5,436 nucleotides of DNA from Actinomycetota bacterium (lineage in GTDB: Bacteria > Actinomycetota > Actinomycetes > Nanopelagicales > Nanopelagicaceae), in assembly GCA_009924725.1 (NCBI GenBank), contig RFRA01000077.1:1-5436 (forward strand), written 5' to 3'. The position numbers and the translations under genes were made by a program. Position 1 is the first letter of the stretch. The number at the start of each line of letters is the position of its first letter. Positions 1-5,436 of the stretch are shown here, one piece after another. The notes below the pieces were generated by a model that saw only the letters and a list, made by a program, of their open reading frames with translations, did no database searches and was not told the origin of the DNA.

Positions 1-416
1 GCAGCAAGTGGTTCGACAGTTTCTTGCCAACCAGCTAACGAGGTATCAACCCAATCAGTACGACTTAGCGCAATTCTGCTTTCTGAACTATGTAAAGCGA
101 AATCTGTTTTGTCATCGAGCCAGAGTTGTGCCAAATCAAGTGCGGTTTTTATTTCAGCAACATCATTTGCACCAACTGGTTGCGACCCATGTGCTTGGGT
201 AAATTTTTTGGCAGTGTCGCGCACAATAGTTTTTGGTAGCGGTTCTGGCTTCGCCGCATTAGCAAGTAGCGGATTAACAAATCCAGCAGGATTAATACCA
301 AGTTTTTCAAACTGATCTTTCATCTGGGCCTGCATTGCTTCAAGAGCTGCGGCAAGTTCGGCAGATTTTTCAGCGTCGTCTGAGTTATCGCTGGGTCCAA
401 AACCAAAAGATGTCAT
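1..416 (-). CDS. Zinc-dependent metalloprotease, DUF2342/zincin family, N-terminal fragment
   Basis: The reading frame starts at ATG 416-414 and stays open to the left edge, giving 138 complete codons. The protein begins MTSFGFGPSDNSDDAEKSAE and continues with a helical stretch (about residues 20-40) and a conserved-looking block near the edge, TDWVDTSLAGWQETVEPLA. An FGFG-type N-terminus and a W-VE-type segment leading into a long helical domain are what I recall of actinobacterial DUF2342 proteins (Rv3195 type, about 370-480 residues). The zinc-binding HExxH motif lies further along in that family and is outside the window, so catalysis cannot be confirmed here. The start is supported by AGAAAGG five bases upstream. 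The gene is divergent from the YlbL-like protease and UPF0182 genes, the same arrangement as in mycobacteria, which strengthens the call. Substrate and physiological role are unknown. Confidence 0.8.
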   Translation of the reverse strand, partial: MTSFGFGPSDNSDDAEKSAELAAALEAMQAQMKDQFEKLGINPAGFVNPLLANAAKPEPLPKTIVRDTAKKFTQAHGSQPVGANDVAEIKTALDLAQLWLDDKTDFALHSSESRIALSRTDWVDTSLAGWQETVEPLA

Positions 417-421
417 AACTA

Positions 422-428
422 CCTTTCT
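422..428 (-). promoter_or_regulatory. Ribosome binding site of the metalloprotease gene
   Basis: Read on the minus strand this is AGAAAGG, ending five bases before ATG 416-414. It resembles a Shine-Dalgarno sequence and supports that ATG as the start, in contrast to the divergent gene, which has no clear ribosome binding site. Confidence 0.65.
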
Positions 429-430
429 GA

Positions 431-478
431 AGTTGCTTAACTCTCACAACCTGACGATGCAATACTAGTTAAACAACT
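431..478. promoter_or_regulatory. Candidate divergent operator: paired AGTT-N4-AACT sites
   Basis: AGTTGCTTAACT (431-442) and AGTTAAACAACT (467-478) are inverted copies of each other at 11 of 12 positions, separated by 24 bp. Each copy is also a small palindrome of the form AGTT-N4-AACT, so the pair is at once an inverted and a direct repeat with 36 bp between centres. The pair sits between two divergent genes, and the right copy touches the possible minus-strand -10 box. This geometry suits a dimeric regulator or a looped operator. The repeat is seen directly; the regulatory role and the factor are inference. Confidence 0.45.
462..467 (-). promoter_or_regulatory. Possible -10 box for the metalloprotease gene
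   Basis: On the minus strand this reads TAGTAT, fitting TAnnnT. Transcription would start near 455 and leave a leader of about 39 bases containing the ribosome binding site. No convincing -35 hexamer lies 16-18 bases upstream, so the call is weak. Confidence 0.3.
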
Positions 479-506
479 CAAGTGGGCACTTTCTTCCCGA
501 AACCTC

Positions 507-512
507 TAGGCT
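507..512 (+). promoter_or_regulatory. -10 box of a probably leaderless promoter for the plus-strand genes
   Basis: TAGGCT matches the actinobacterial TAnnnT -10 pattern. Its last T is seven bases before the A of ATG 519-521, so transcription would be expected to start at or next to the start codon. There is no properly spaced purine-rich ribosome binding site before this ATG; the only AGGG (513-516) lies two bases away, too close. Both facts favour a leaderless mRNA, a common mode in Actinobacteria. No good -35 hexamer is visible (about 483-489 is GC-rich and does not match). Confidence 0.5.
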
Positions 513-518
513 AGGGCT

Positions 519-737
519 ATGTCCAACGCCTTCACCGCCTTAATTTGGTGGCTAATTCCCCTTGCCGGGCTTATTGGCGCGCTGGTTTATGTGCTTTGGG
601 TTAGCAAGTTTCAAGGCAAATTTGAGCAAGAAACTACGCGCTCAGTAACCTCTTTCCAGAAGTTCCAAGATTCCTTCCGCGAACAACAGGCCCGCGATCT
701 TGAAGCAAAAGAAAAGCCCGTCGACCCAACTGTCTAA
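519..737 (+). CDS. Small single-pass membrane protein of unknown function
   Basis: This encodes 72 residues. Residues about 6-28 form one hydrophobic membrane helix rich in W, L and I. It is followed by a basic/polar junction (SKFQGK) and an amphipathic, highly charged helix (about 31-66) with phenylalanines at 46, 49 and 53 and a Q/E/K/R-rich face that could form a short coiled coil. The end is PVDPTV. With few positive charges before the helix and lysines just after it, the positive-inside rule predicts a cytoplasmic C-terminal tail. I do not recognise a named family. It is the first gene of a likely operon, nine bases before the Lon-like protease gene and in the same reading frame. A role as an accessory subunit or membrane adaptor for that protease is conceivable from position alone. 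The coding call rests on the plausible protein, the tight spacing and the well-placed promoter. Confidence 0.75.
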   Translation: MSNAFTALIWWLIPLAGLIGALVYVLWVSKFQGKFEQETTRSVTSFQKFQDSFREQQARDLEAKEKPVDPTV

Positions 738-746
738 GCGCATCCG

Positions 747-1559
747 ATGAGATTTTCACCGCTGCCCCGCTTAGTTAGATACTTTCTCGCATTTATTCTG
801 GTTTTATCACTTTTCATTCCACTGCCATTTGCCATCGTGCTACCTGGCCCAGCAACTGATGTATTAGGTCCAGTTGTTCAAGTTCCAAGTAGATTCGCAG
901 ATAAGGTCCCAAAACCAACTGGCAAATTAATGCTCACGACTGTTTCAGTTTCAACGCCCGATGCAAAAGTATTTGGGTTTGAAGTTTTAGCTCGTTGGAT
1001 TCAGGCCGATGGGGTGGTTGTGCCGAAATCTGTAATTTATGAACCCGATGTTGACGCTGAAAAGGTAAATAAAGAGAGTCTGGCTGAAATGGATGGCTCG
1101 CAGGGAAACGCAATTGCGGCAGCGTTTAACTACTTGAATCAGAACGAACCTGATCTGGTGCCTTATTTGCGGTCAGGTGAGTTAAATGATCAATTGGTGA
1201 ATTTTGATTTGCCAAATACCGGTGGGCCAAGTGGTGGCTTGATTTTTGCACTTGGAATTATTGAGAAATTAGATAGCGCACAACTAGTTAATGGTCGCTT
1301 GATTGCCGGGACAGGAACGATTAATAAAAAAGGTGATGTCGGTCCGATCGGTGGCATTGAAGATAAATTAATTGGTGCTAAGCGAGCCGGGGCAACACTT
1401 TTTATCGCGCCGATTGATAACTGCATCGACATCTCACATATTCCAAATGGGTTACAGGTTGTGGCAGTTTCGACCTTGGCGCAGGCTGTGACTCTGCTGA
1501 AAAAGCCGGCTCAGGAAATGGCAAAGCTGCCCCCACTGAGTGGTTGTTCTAGAGCCTAG
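747..1559 (+). CDS. Membrane-anchored Lon-like serine protease (YlbL/Rv3194c type), apparently lacking a PDZ domain
   Basis: This encodes 270 residues. Residues about 9-32 are a signal anchor ending in the family-typical LPGPATDVLGPVVQV. The block GKLMLTTVSV (59-68) also matches YlbL-type proteins, as does SQGNAIAAAFNYL (118-130). The Lon-type (S16) catalytic domain follows: TGGPSGGLIFALGI (158-171) carries the nucleophile Ser162, and VGPIGGIEDKLIGA (198-211) carries the base Lys207. The 45-residue Ser-Lys spacing equals that of B. subtilis YlbL (Ser234/Lys279, from memory). Full-length relatives are about 340-360 residues, with a PDZ domain between the AIAAA block and the GGPS block. Here those blocks are only about 30 residues apart, so the PDZ domain is missing although the frame is intact. 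The family acts outside the cytoplasmic membrane; YlbL degrades the division inhibitor YneA. The substrate here is unknown. No clear ribosome binding site precedes ATG 747, so translation may be coupled to the upstream gene. Confidence 0.9.
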   Translation: MRFSPLPRLVRYFLAFILVLSLFIPLPFAIVLPGPATDVLGPVVQVPSRFADKVPKPTGKLMLTTVSVSTPDAKVFGFEVLARWIQADGVVVPKSVIYEPDVDAEKVNKESLAEMDGSQGNAIAAAFNYLNQNEPDLVPYLRSGELNDQLVNFDLPNTGGPSGGLIFALGIIEKLDSAQLVNGRLIAGTGTINKKGDVGPIGGIEDKLIGAKRAGATLFIAPIDNCIDISHIPNGLQVVAVSTLAQAVTLLKKPAQEMAKLPPLSGCSRA

Positions 1560-1570
1560 CGGCTGCTCTA
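1550..1570 (+). other. Small hairpin spanning the protease stop codon
   Basis: TAGAGC (1550-1555) pairs with GCTCTA (1565-1570) around a nine-base loop containing the TAG stop. An alternative AGCC/GGCT pairing (1553-1556 with 1561-1564) overlaps it. No T-run follows, so it is not a standard intrinsic terminator. At most it is a weak attenuator or an RNA end-protecting structure. Confidence 0.2.
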
Positions 1571-1600
1571 ATTAGCGTTAGACCCATAAATAGCGCAAAA

Positions 1601-1614
1601 TTGGGTTATCCCAA
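1601..1614. repeat. Perfect short palindrome upstream of the UPF0182 gene
   Basis: TTGGG-TTAT-CCCAA is a perfect five-base inverted repeat with a four-base centre, 33 bases before the UPF0182 start and just upstream of a possible -10 box. It could be an operator half-pair or a small RNA stem. On the minus strand the stem is followed by TTTT, but no minus-strand gene here needs a terminator. The function is unproven. Confidence 0.25.
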
Positions 1615-1619
1615 CGGGG

Positions 1620-1625
1620 TAGGTT
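1620..1625 (+). promoter_or_regulatory. Possible -10 box for the UPF0182 gene
   Basis: TAGGTT fits TAnnnT and would place transcription start near 1632, just ahead of the ribosome binding site. No clear -35 element is seen (AAAATT at 1597-1602 is a poor match). The 87-bp gap after the protease gene leaves room for a separate promoter, but read-through from upstream is equally possible. Confidence 0.3.
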
Positions 1626-1636
1626 GTTTAGAAAAT

Positions 1637-1640
1637 GGAG
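1637..1640 (+). promoter_or_regulatory. Ribosome binding site of the UPF0182 gene
   Basis: GGAG lies six bases before ATG 1647, within the purine-rich stretch TGGAGAAATAG. The spacing is ideal and fixes the start codon of the long gene. Confidence 0.75.
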
Positions 1641-1646
1641 AAATAG

Positions 1647-4511
1647 ATGAGTTCGAATCCGCAATTTGATTTCGCAAAGAGCTTTGGCCGCAAGTCAGGT
1701 GGCCGACGTGTAAGCCCTCTTTCGATCACTGTCGGAATCTTGGTAGCTGCTGCAATCGCACTAGTTTCACTTAGTGGTTTTTATGCAGATTGGCTCTGGT
1801 ACAAATCTGTTGATTACACCAGCGTTTGGTCAACCACACTCTTTACTAAGGTTTATCTCTTCATTGGCTTTGGTTTAGTAACTTCGCTATTCGTTCTACT
1901 CAATGTGTATTTAGCATTCAAGCGTCGCCCAGTTTATGTTTCGATGGCGGTTGAGAATGACAACTTAGAACGTTACCGCGCACAGCTCGAGCCACTGCGC
2001 AAGCTTGCATTCTTAGGAATAGGTGCTGCCGTATTCTATTTTGCGGGAACCGCCGGAACTTCACTTTGGCGCACTTGGTTACTTTTCAAGAACTCAACCG
2101 ATTTCGGTGTAAAAGATGTGCAGTTCAACATTGATATTTCTTTCTATGCTTTCCGCTTGCCATTCTGGCAATCACTAATCTCATGGGGATTCTCAGCTCT
2201 GATTTTGGCCATCTTGGCCTCAGGTGCCGTTCACTATTTATATGGCGGCTTGCGTCCACAAATGCGTCAAGATCGCACCACGCCATTTGCGCGTGCACAG
2301 CTTTCAGTTTTGTTAGGCCTAGTTGTTCTTCTCAAAGGTGTGGCATATTGGTTTGATCGCTACGCACTTTCTTTAAAAGAAAATAAATTAATTACTGGTC
2401 TAACTTATACAGATGTAAATGCGCTACTACCTGCCAAAGCGATTTTGGCTGGAATCGCGGTTATCTGTTCACTTCTCTTTTTCGCCAATATCTTCCGTAA
2501 GTCATGGTTCTTGCCAGCTTCTGGAACAGCGCTACTAGTTATTTCTGCGGTCTTAATTGCTGGCGTTTATCCAGCCGCAATTCAAACTTTCCAGGTCAAG
2601 CCATCTGAATCATCTAAGGAAGCGCCATATATTCAGCGCAATATTGATGCCACGCGTGCGGCTTATGATTTAAGTGGCGTTGAGATGAAAGATTACGCAG
2701 CAACCTTGAAGACTTCTTCAGGACAGCTAGCTAATGATGCGGCAACAATTGCAAATATCCGCTTAATGGATCCAAATGTAATTTCAGCGACCTTCCGCCA
2801 ATTGCAGCAGATCAAGCCTTACTACGCATTCCCAGATTCCCTGGATATTGATCGATACAAAGTTAATGGTGTGCAGCGCGATACTGTGGTCGCGGTCCGT
2901 GAACTAAACATCGATGGTAATCCAAGTCGGAACTGGATTAACGATCACTTGGTTTATACCCACGGCTTCGGTTTTGTAGCAGCCTATGGAAATACTGTTG
3001 ATCTAGATGGAAAGCCAAACTTTGCCGTCGGCGATTTACCACCAACAAAGGGCCTTGGCGAATTCCAGCCACGCGTTTATTTCGGCGAAAACGTTCCTGA
3101 CTACTCAATTATCGGTGGCGTTAAAACAGATTCTCCGGTCGAGTTTGACTTTCCAGATGACACTGCTGCGAACGGTCAAAAGAACTACACCTACACCGGT
3201 GCTGGAGGAGTTCCGGTTGGCTCACTCTTTAACAAGTTAGTTTTTGCGATCAAATACCAGGAACAGAAGATCCTGCTATCTAGTTTGATCAATAAAGATT
3301 CCAAGATTCTTTACGAACGCAATCCGCGCGAACGTGTAGCAAAAGCTGCGCCATGGCTAACTCTTGATGGCGATCCATACCCTGCCGTTGTCGATGGCAA
3401 AGTACTTTGGATTATCGATGGCTACACAACAAGTGCTGGATACCCATATGCTCGCAAGACCTCACTTTCTGGCTCAACTACCGATGCGCTCACCGCGAAT
3501 TCAAATTCGATTACCGCACAAGCCGACACCACCGTTAACTACATTCGTAACTCGGTAAAGGCCACAGTTGATGCATACGATGGCACTGTTTCACTTTATG
3601 CCTGGGATGAAAAAGATCCAGTGTTAAAGACTTGGAGCAAGGCGTACCCAAATACAGTTAAGCCAAAGAAGGCTATGTCTGCGCAGCTACTAGATCACGT
3701 TCGCTACCCAGAAGATATGTTCCGCATTCAGCGTGACATTCTTAGTGCGTATCACGTGAAGACAGCTGATGCTTTCTATGGTGGCCAAGACTTCTGGCGC
3801 GTACCTCGTGACCCATCAACTTTTGGTGCTAACGCAGGCAACCAACCTCCTTATTACATGACCCTACAAATGCCAGGTGCGACTAAGTCAACCTTCTCGT
3901 TGACCACACCTTTCGTGCCACGTGGTGGTCGTGAAAATCTTTCCGCATTCGCTGCAGTTAATTCTGAAGCAGGCCCTAATTACGGGAAGATAACTGTGTT
4001 GCAATTACCACGCAGCACAAATATTGCCGGTCCTTCACAGGTTGCTTCTAACTTTGAAGCTAAACCTGAAGTAGCAAATTCACTTTCCCTATTGCGTCAA
4101 GGCGGATCTGATGTAGTGCTTGGTAATTTGCTTACCTTGCCAGTCGGAAGTGGTTTGCTTTATGTGCAACCAGTTTATGTACGAGCAACTAGCAACACTG
4201 CGGCGTATCCATTGCTGCAGAAAGTTCTAGTTTCCTTCGGTGATCAAATTGGCTATGACGACACACTAAAGGGAGCGCTTGATCAAGTATTCGGCGGAAG
4301 CTCGGGAACTACATCGGCAGCTACTCCATCAACTTCGACAACAACAACGCCAAAGAATTCGACAGCGCTATCAACTGCGCTACGTGCAGCTGCTCAAGCA
4401 CTGAAGGATTATCAATCTGCAAATTCCAAGGGTGATTTTGCTGCGGCCGGTCGTGCGCTAGATAAATTACAATCAGCACTTGCTGCAGCAGAATCTGCAC
4501 AAGGAAAGTAA
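1647..4511 (+). CDS. UPF0182 (PF03699) family large membrane protein
   Basis: This encodes 954 residues, a normal length for the family (about 900-1000). A basic cytoplasmic N-terminus (residues 1-25) leads into seven predicted membrane helices at about 26-48, 64-90, 118-138, 172-198, 216-236, 262-282 and 288-312. A large soluble, presumably extracytoplasmic domain follows (about 313-880). Recognisable family blocks are DWLWYKSVDYTSVW (48-61), PYIQRNIDATRAAYDL (327-342), SRNWINDHLVYTHGFGFV (427-444), NPRERVAKAAPWLTLDGDPY (559-578), HVRYPEDMFRIQRDIL (684-699) and PYYMTLQMPG (735-744). A Ser/Thr-rich linker (884-905) precedes a C-terminal helical segment with a KGDFAAAGRALDKL pattern (928-941), also typical. 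The molecular function is unknown in all relatives I know of; M. tuberculosis Rv3193c is the counterpart. It follows the Lon-like protease gene by 87 bp, an order shared with mycobacteria, which hints at a common envelope role. The frame is intact with no sign of transfer. Confidence 0.95.
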   Translation: MSSNPQFDFAKSFGRKSGGRRVSPLSITVGILVAAAIALVSLSGFYADWLWYKSVDYTSVWSTTLFTKVYLFIGFGLVTSLFVLLNVYLAFKRRPVYVSMAVENDNLERYRAQLEPLRKLAFLGIGAAVFYFAGTAGTSLWRTWLLFKNSTDFGVKDVQFNIDISFYAFRLPFWQSLISWGFSALILAILASGAVHYLYGGLRPQMRQDRTTPFARAQLSVLLGLVVLLKGVAYWFDRYALSLKENKLITGLTYTDVNALLPAKAILAGIAVICSLLFFANIFRKSWFLPASGTALLVISAVLIAGVYPAAIQTFQVKPSESSKEAPYIQRNIDATRAAYDLSGVEMKDYAATLKTSSGQLANDAATIANIRLMDPNVISATFRQLQQIKPYYAFPDSLDIDRYKVNGVQRDTVVAVRELNIDGNPSRNWINDHLVYTHGFGFVAAYGNTVDLDGKPNFAVGDLPPTKGLGEFQPRVYFGENVPDYSIIGGVKTDSPVEFDFPDDTAANGQKNYTYTGAGGVPVGSLFNKLVFAIKYQEQKILLSSLINKDSKILYERNPRERVAKAAPWLTLDGDPYPAVVDGKVLWIIDGYTTSAGYPYARKTSLSGSTTDALTANSNSITAQADTTVNYIRNSVKATVDAYDGTVSLYAWDEKDPVLKTWSKAYPNTVKPKKAMSAQLLDHVRYPEDMFRIQRDILSAYHVKTADAFYGGQDFWRVPRDPSTFGANAGNQPPYYMTLQMPGATKSTFSLTTPFVPRGGRENLSAFAAVNSEAGPNYGKITVLQLPRSTNIAGPSQVASNFEAKPEVANSLSLLRQGGSDVVLGNLLTLPVGSGLLYVQPVYVRATSNTAAYPLLQKVLVSFGDQIGYDDTLKGALDQVFGGSSGTTSAATPSTSTTTTPKNSTALSTALRAAAQALKDYQSANSKGDFAAAGRALDKLQSALAAAESAQGK

Positions 4512-4538
4512 GTAATAACTAGCCAATTTGGTTATTAC
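4512..4538 (+). terminator. Hairpin directly after the UPF0182 stop codon, without a T-run
   Basis: GTAATAAC (4512-4519) and GTTATTAC (4531-4538) are a perfect eight-base inverted repeat beginning right after the TAA stop. Three further weak pairs (two G-U, one A-U) can extend the stem inward to a five-base loop, CCAAT. The stem is AT-rich and no T-tract follows, so it is a poor intrinsic terminator. It may instead protect the mRNA 3' end or be a protein-binding site, since its right arm overlaps the -35 of the tRNA promoter. Confidence 0.4.
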
Positions 4539-4556
4539 CGCTGCACAGCTTACGAT
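4528..4556 (+). promoter_or_regulatory. Promoter of the initiator tRNA gene
   Basis: TTGGTT (4528-4533, -35) and TACGAT (4551-4556, -10) are separated by the optimal 17 bases. Transcription is predicted to start near 4563, giving a leader of about six bases before the mature tRNA end at 4569. This is the best-formed promoter in the window, suiting a highly expressed stable RNA. The -35 overlaps the right arm of the hairpin at 4512-4538. Confidence 0.6.
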
Positions 4557-4568
4557 TAGGGCAACCGA

Positions 4569-4645
<77 letters not shown>

Positions 4646-4650
4646 ACGTG

Positions 4651-4688
4651 AAATGCCTTTATAGATACCAATCTATGAGGGCATTTTT
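4651..4688 (+). terminator. Strong Rho-independent terminator after the tRNA-fMet gene
   Basis: The left arm 4651-4666 (starting AAATGCC) pairs with 4671-4686 (ending GGCATTT) along 16 positions with only two G-T wobbles, around the loop ACCA. The stem runs into TTTTT (4684-4688). This terminates tRNA transcription eight bases after the mature end. On the opposite strand the same stem is followed by only TTT, so it may also weakly stop the converging ATPase transcript, whose stop codon is 23 bases away. Confidence 0.88.
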
Positions 4689-4710
4689 CGTTATCTAGCT
4701 CAGTGCCGGG

Positions 4711-5436
4711 CTATCTGATTCGAAGCGAGTTAGTAACTACAAATACTGAACTTAGCGCCATGGCAGCAGCGCCATACATTGGGTTGAGCAAGCCTGCAGC
4801 TGCAATTGGAATACCAATTACGTTATAGGCAAATGCCCAAGTTAAGTTGCCTTTAATAATTTTGATTGTGCGTTCAGATAGTTGCAACGCATCAATGGCA
4901 GCATTTAGATCTGGTCGCATCAAAGTTATATCTGCGGCAGCAATAGCAGTATCTGTGCCGGTACCCATTGCCATGCTCAAATCAGCTGCAGCAATGGCTG
5001 CAGCATCATTAATGCCATCACCAATCATTAAGACTTTATGACCTTTAGATTGCAAGTTAGTAATCGCAGTCAATTTACTTTCAGGAGAAGCAGCAGCTGT
5101 AACGTGGCTGATATCAATTCCAACTTTGAGTGCAACTGCGTGTGCAACTCCTGGTGAATCACCAGTTACTAGCCAAGGGGTAATGCCCATTTCCTTAAAC
5201 TTAGCAATGGTCTGTGCGGCATCAGCCTTAATCTCATCACCAACGGCAAATACTGCAACTGCGATGCCATCCCAAGCCATCACTGAAACAGTAAGCGCTT
5301 GGGCTTGGGCTGTACTAACGGCAGCTTGGATATCAGGATGAAATTCAACACTGCTGTGGGCCACAGCTGCAGGTGACCCAATTAAAACTACCGGGGAGTG
5401 GATTCCTAAGTTAACGCGGCCAGCAGCACCGTTTCC
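4711..5436 (-). CDS. Copper-type P1B ATPase, C-terminal fragment
   Basis: The frame is open from the right edge and ends at TAG 4713-4711, giving 241 residues of the C-terminal third. An internal GTG at 5364 could be mistaken for a start, but the frame continues upstream with conserved sequence. In order (fragment numbering), the end of the nucleotide-binding domain has a GNG motif at 1-3. The phosphorylation-domain parts are TGDS (91-94), SPESK (117-121) and the hinge GDGIND (139-144) followed by MGTGTD (157-162). The last two membrane helices are at about 197-217 and 220-238. YN (204-205) in the first and MALSS (226-230) in the second are the TM7/TM8 signatures of Cu(I) exporters (P1B-1, CopA/CtpV-like). 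The phosphorylated DKTGT and CPC motifs lie outside the window. Two substitutions are unusual: Ser94 where TGDN is typical, and Ala146 where GDGINDAP is typical. The likely role is ATP-driven Cu(I) export across the cytoplasmic membrane. Confidence 0.9.
   Translation of the reverse strand, partial: GNGAAGRVNLGIHSPVVLIGSPAAVAHSSVEFHPDIQAAVSTAQAQALTVSVMAWDGIAVAVFAVGDEIKADAAQTIAKFKEMGITPWLVTGDSPGVAHAVALKVGIDISHVTAAASPESKLTAITNLQSKGHKVLMIGDGINDAAAIAAADLSMAMGTGTDTAIAAADITLMRPDLNAAIDALQLSERTIKIIKGNLTWAFAYNVIGIPIAAAGLLNPMYGAAAMALSSVFVVTNSLRIR

Noticed and set aside
8..315. Two overlapping plus-strand open frames near the left edge
   Set aside because: They lie antisense to the metalloprotease gene, give low-complexity unrecognisable proteins, and the minus frame is open throughout with family-like sequence.
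1190..1432. Minus-strand open frame inside the protease gene
   Set aside because: It lies opposite the catalytic domain of the Lon-like protease; its protein shows no family resemblance and there is no ribosome binding site.
3007..3558. Two short plus-strand frames inside the UPF0182 gene
   Set aside because: They are out-of-frame shadows within a well-supported 954-residue coding sequence.
4903..5110. Repeated GCAGCA-type triplets that look like a short tandem repeat
   Set aside because: They come from clustered alanine codons in the ATPase and have no regular unit or spacing.
4847..5341. Two plus-strand frames opposite the P-type ATPase
   Set aside because: Their Ala/Ser-rich translations are the antisense image of alanine-rich ATPase codons; the minus frame carries all the diagnostic motifs.
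4711..5364. A complete 217-residue protein starting at GTG 5364
   Set aside because: The frame is open upstream to the window edge and encodes more of the ATPase, including a GNG motif, so the GTG is an internal valine codon.

Overview
The window looks like part of the chromosome of a streamlined, moderately AT-rich actinobacterium, probably a freshwater planktonic lineage of the acI/Nanopelagicales type. The reasons are the gene order, actinobacterial protein families written with many A/T-ending codons, and short intergenic gaps. The family assignment to Actinobacteria is solid; the finer placement is inference. As I remember it, the same order occurs in Mycobacterium tuberculosis at Rv3193c-Rv3194c-Rv3195: a DUF2342 zinc metalloprotease divergent from a YlbL-type Lon-like protease followed by a UPF0182 membrane protein.

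Layout. Positions 1-416 (minus) hold the N-terminus of the DUF2342-type metalloprotease, cut by the window edge. A 102-bp divergent intergenic region (417-518) contains two copies of an AGTT-N4-AACT motif, arranged as a nearly perfect inverted repeat, and a -10 box placed for a leaderless transcript to the right. The plus strand then carries a 72-residue single-pass membrane protein (519-737), a membrane-anchored Lon-like Ser/Lys protease that appears to lack the family's PDZ domain (747-1559), and a 954-residue UPF0182 protein with seven membrane segments (1647-4511). Next come a hairpin, a compact promoter, the initiator tRNA-fMet gene (4569-4642) and a strong Rho-independent terminator (4651-4688). 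Converging from the right is the C-terminal third of a copper-type P1B ATPase (4711-5436, minus), cut by the window edge.

How the genes may work together. The three plus-strand proteins are probably co-expressed at the membrane. The protease has its Ser162/Lys207 dyad outside the membrane anchor, as in B. subtilis YlbL, and UPF0182 has a large extracytoplasmic domain, so an envelope quality-control or processing role is a reasonable but unproven link. The tRNA gene and the ATPase look functionally unrelated to them.

No new defence system, mobile element, CRISPR array or biosynthetic cluster is visible. The region is mostly conserved housekeeping sequence. The points most worth checking are the PDZ-less protease, the divergent-operator candidate, and two substitutions in signature motifs of the ATPase.
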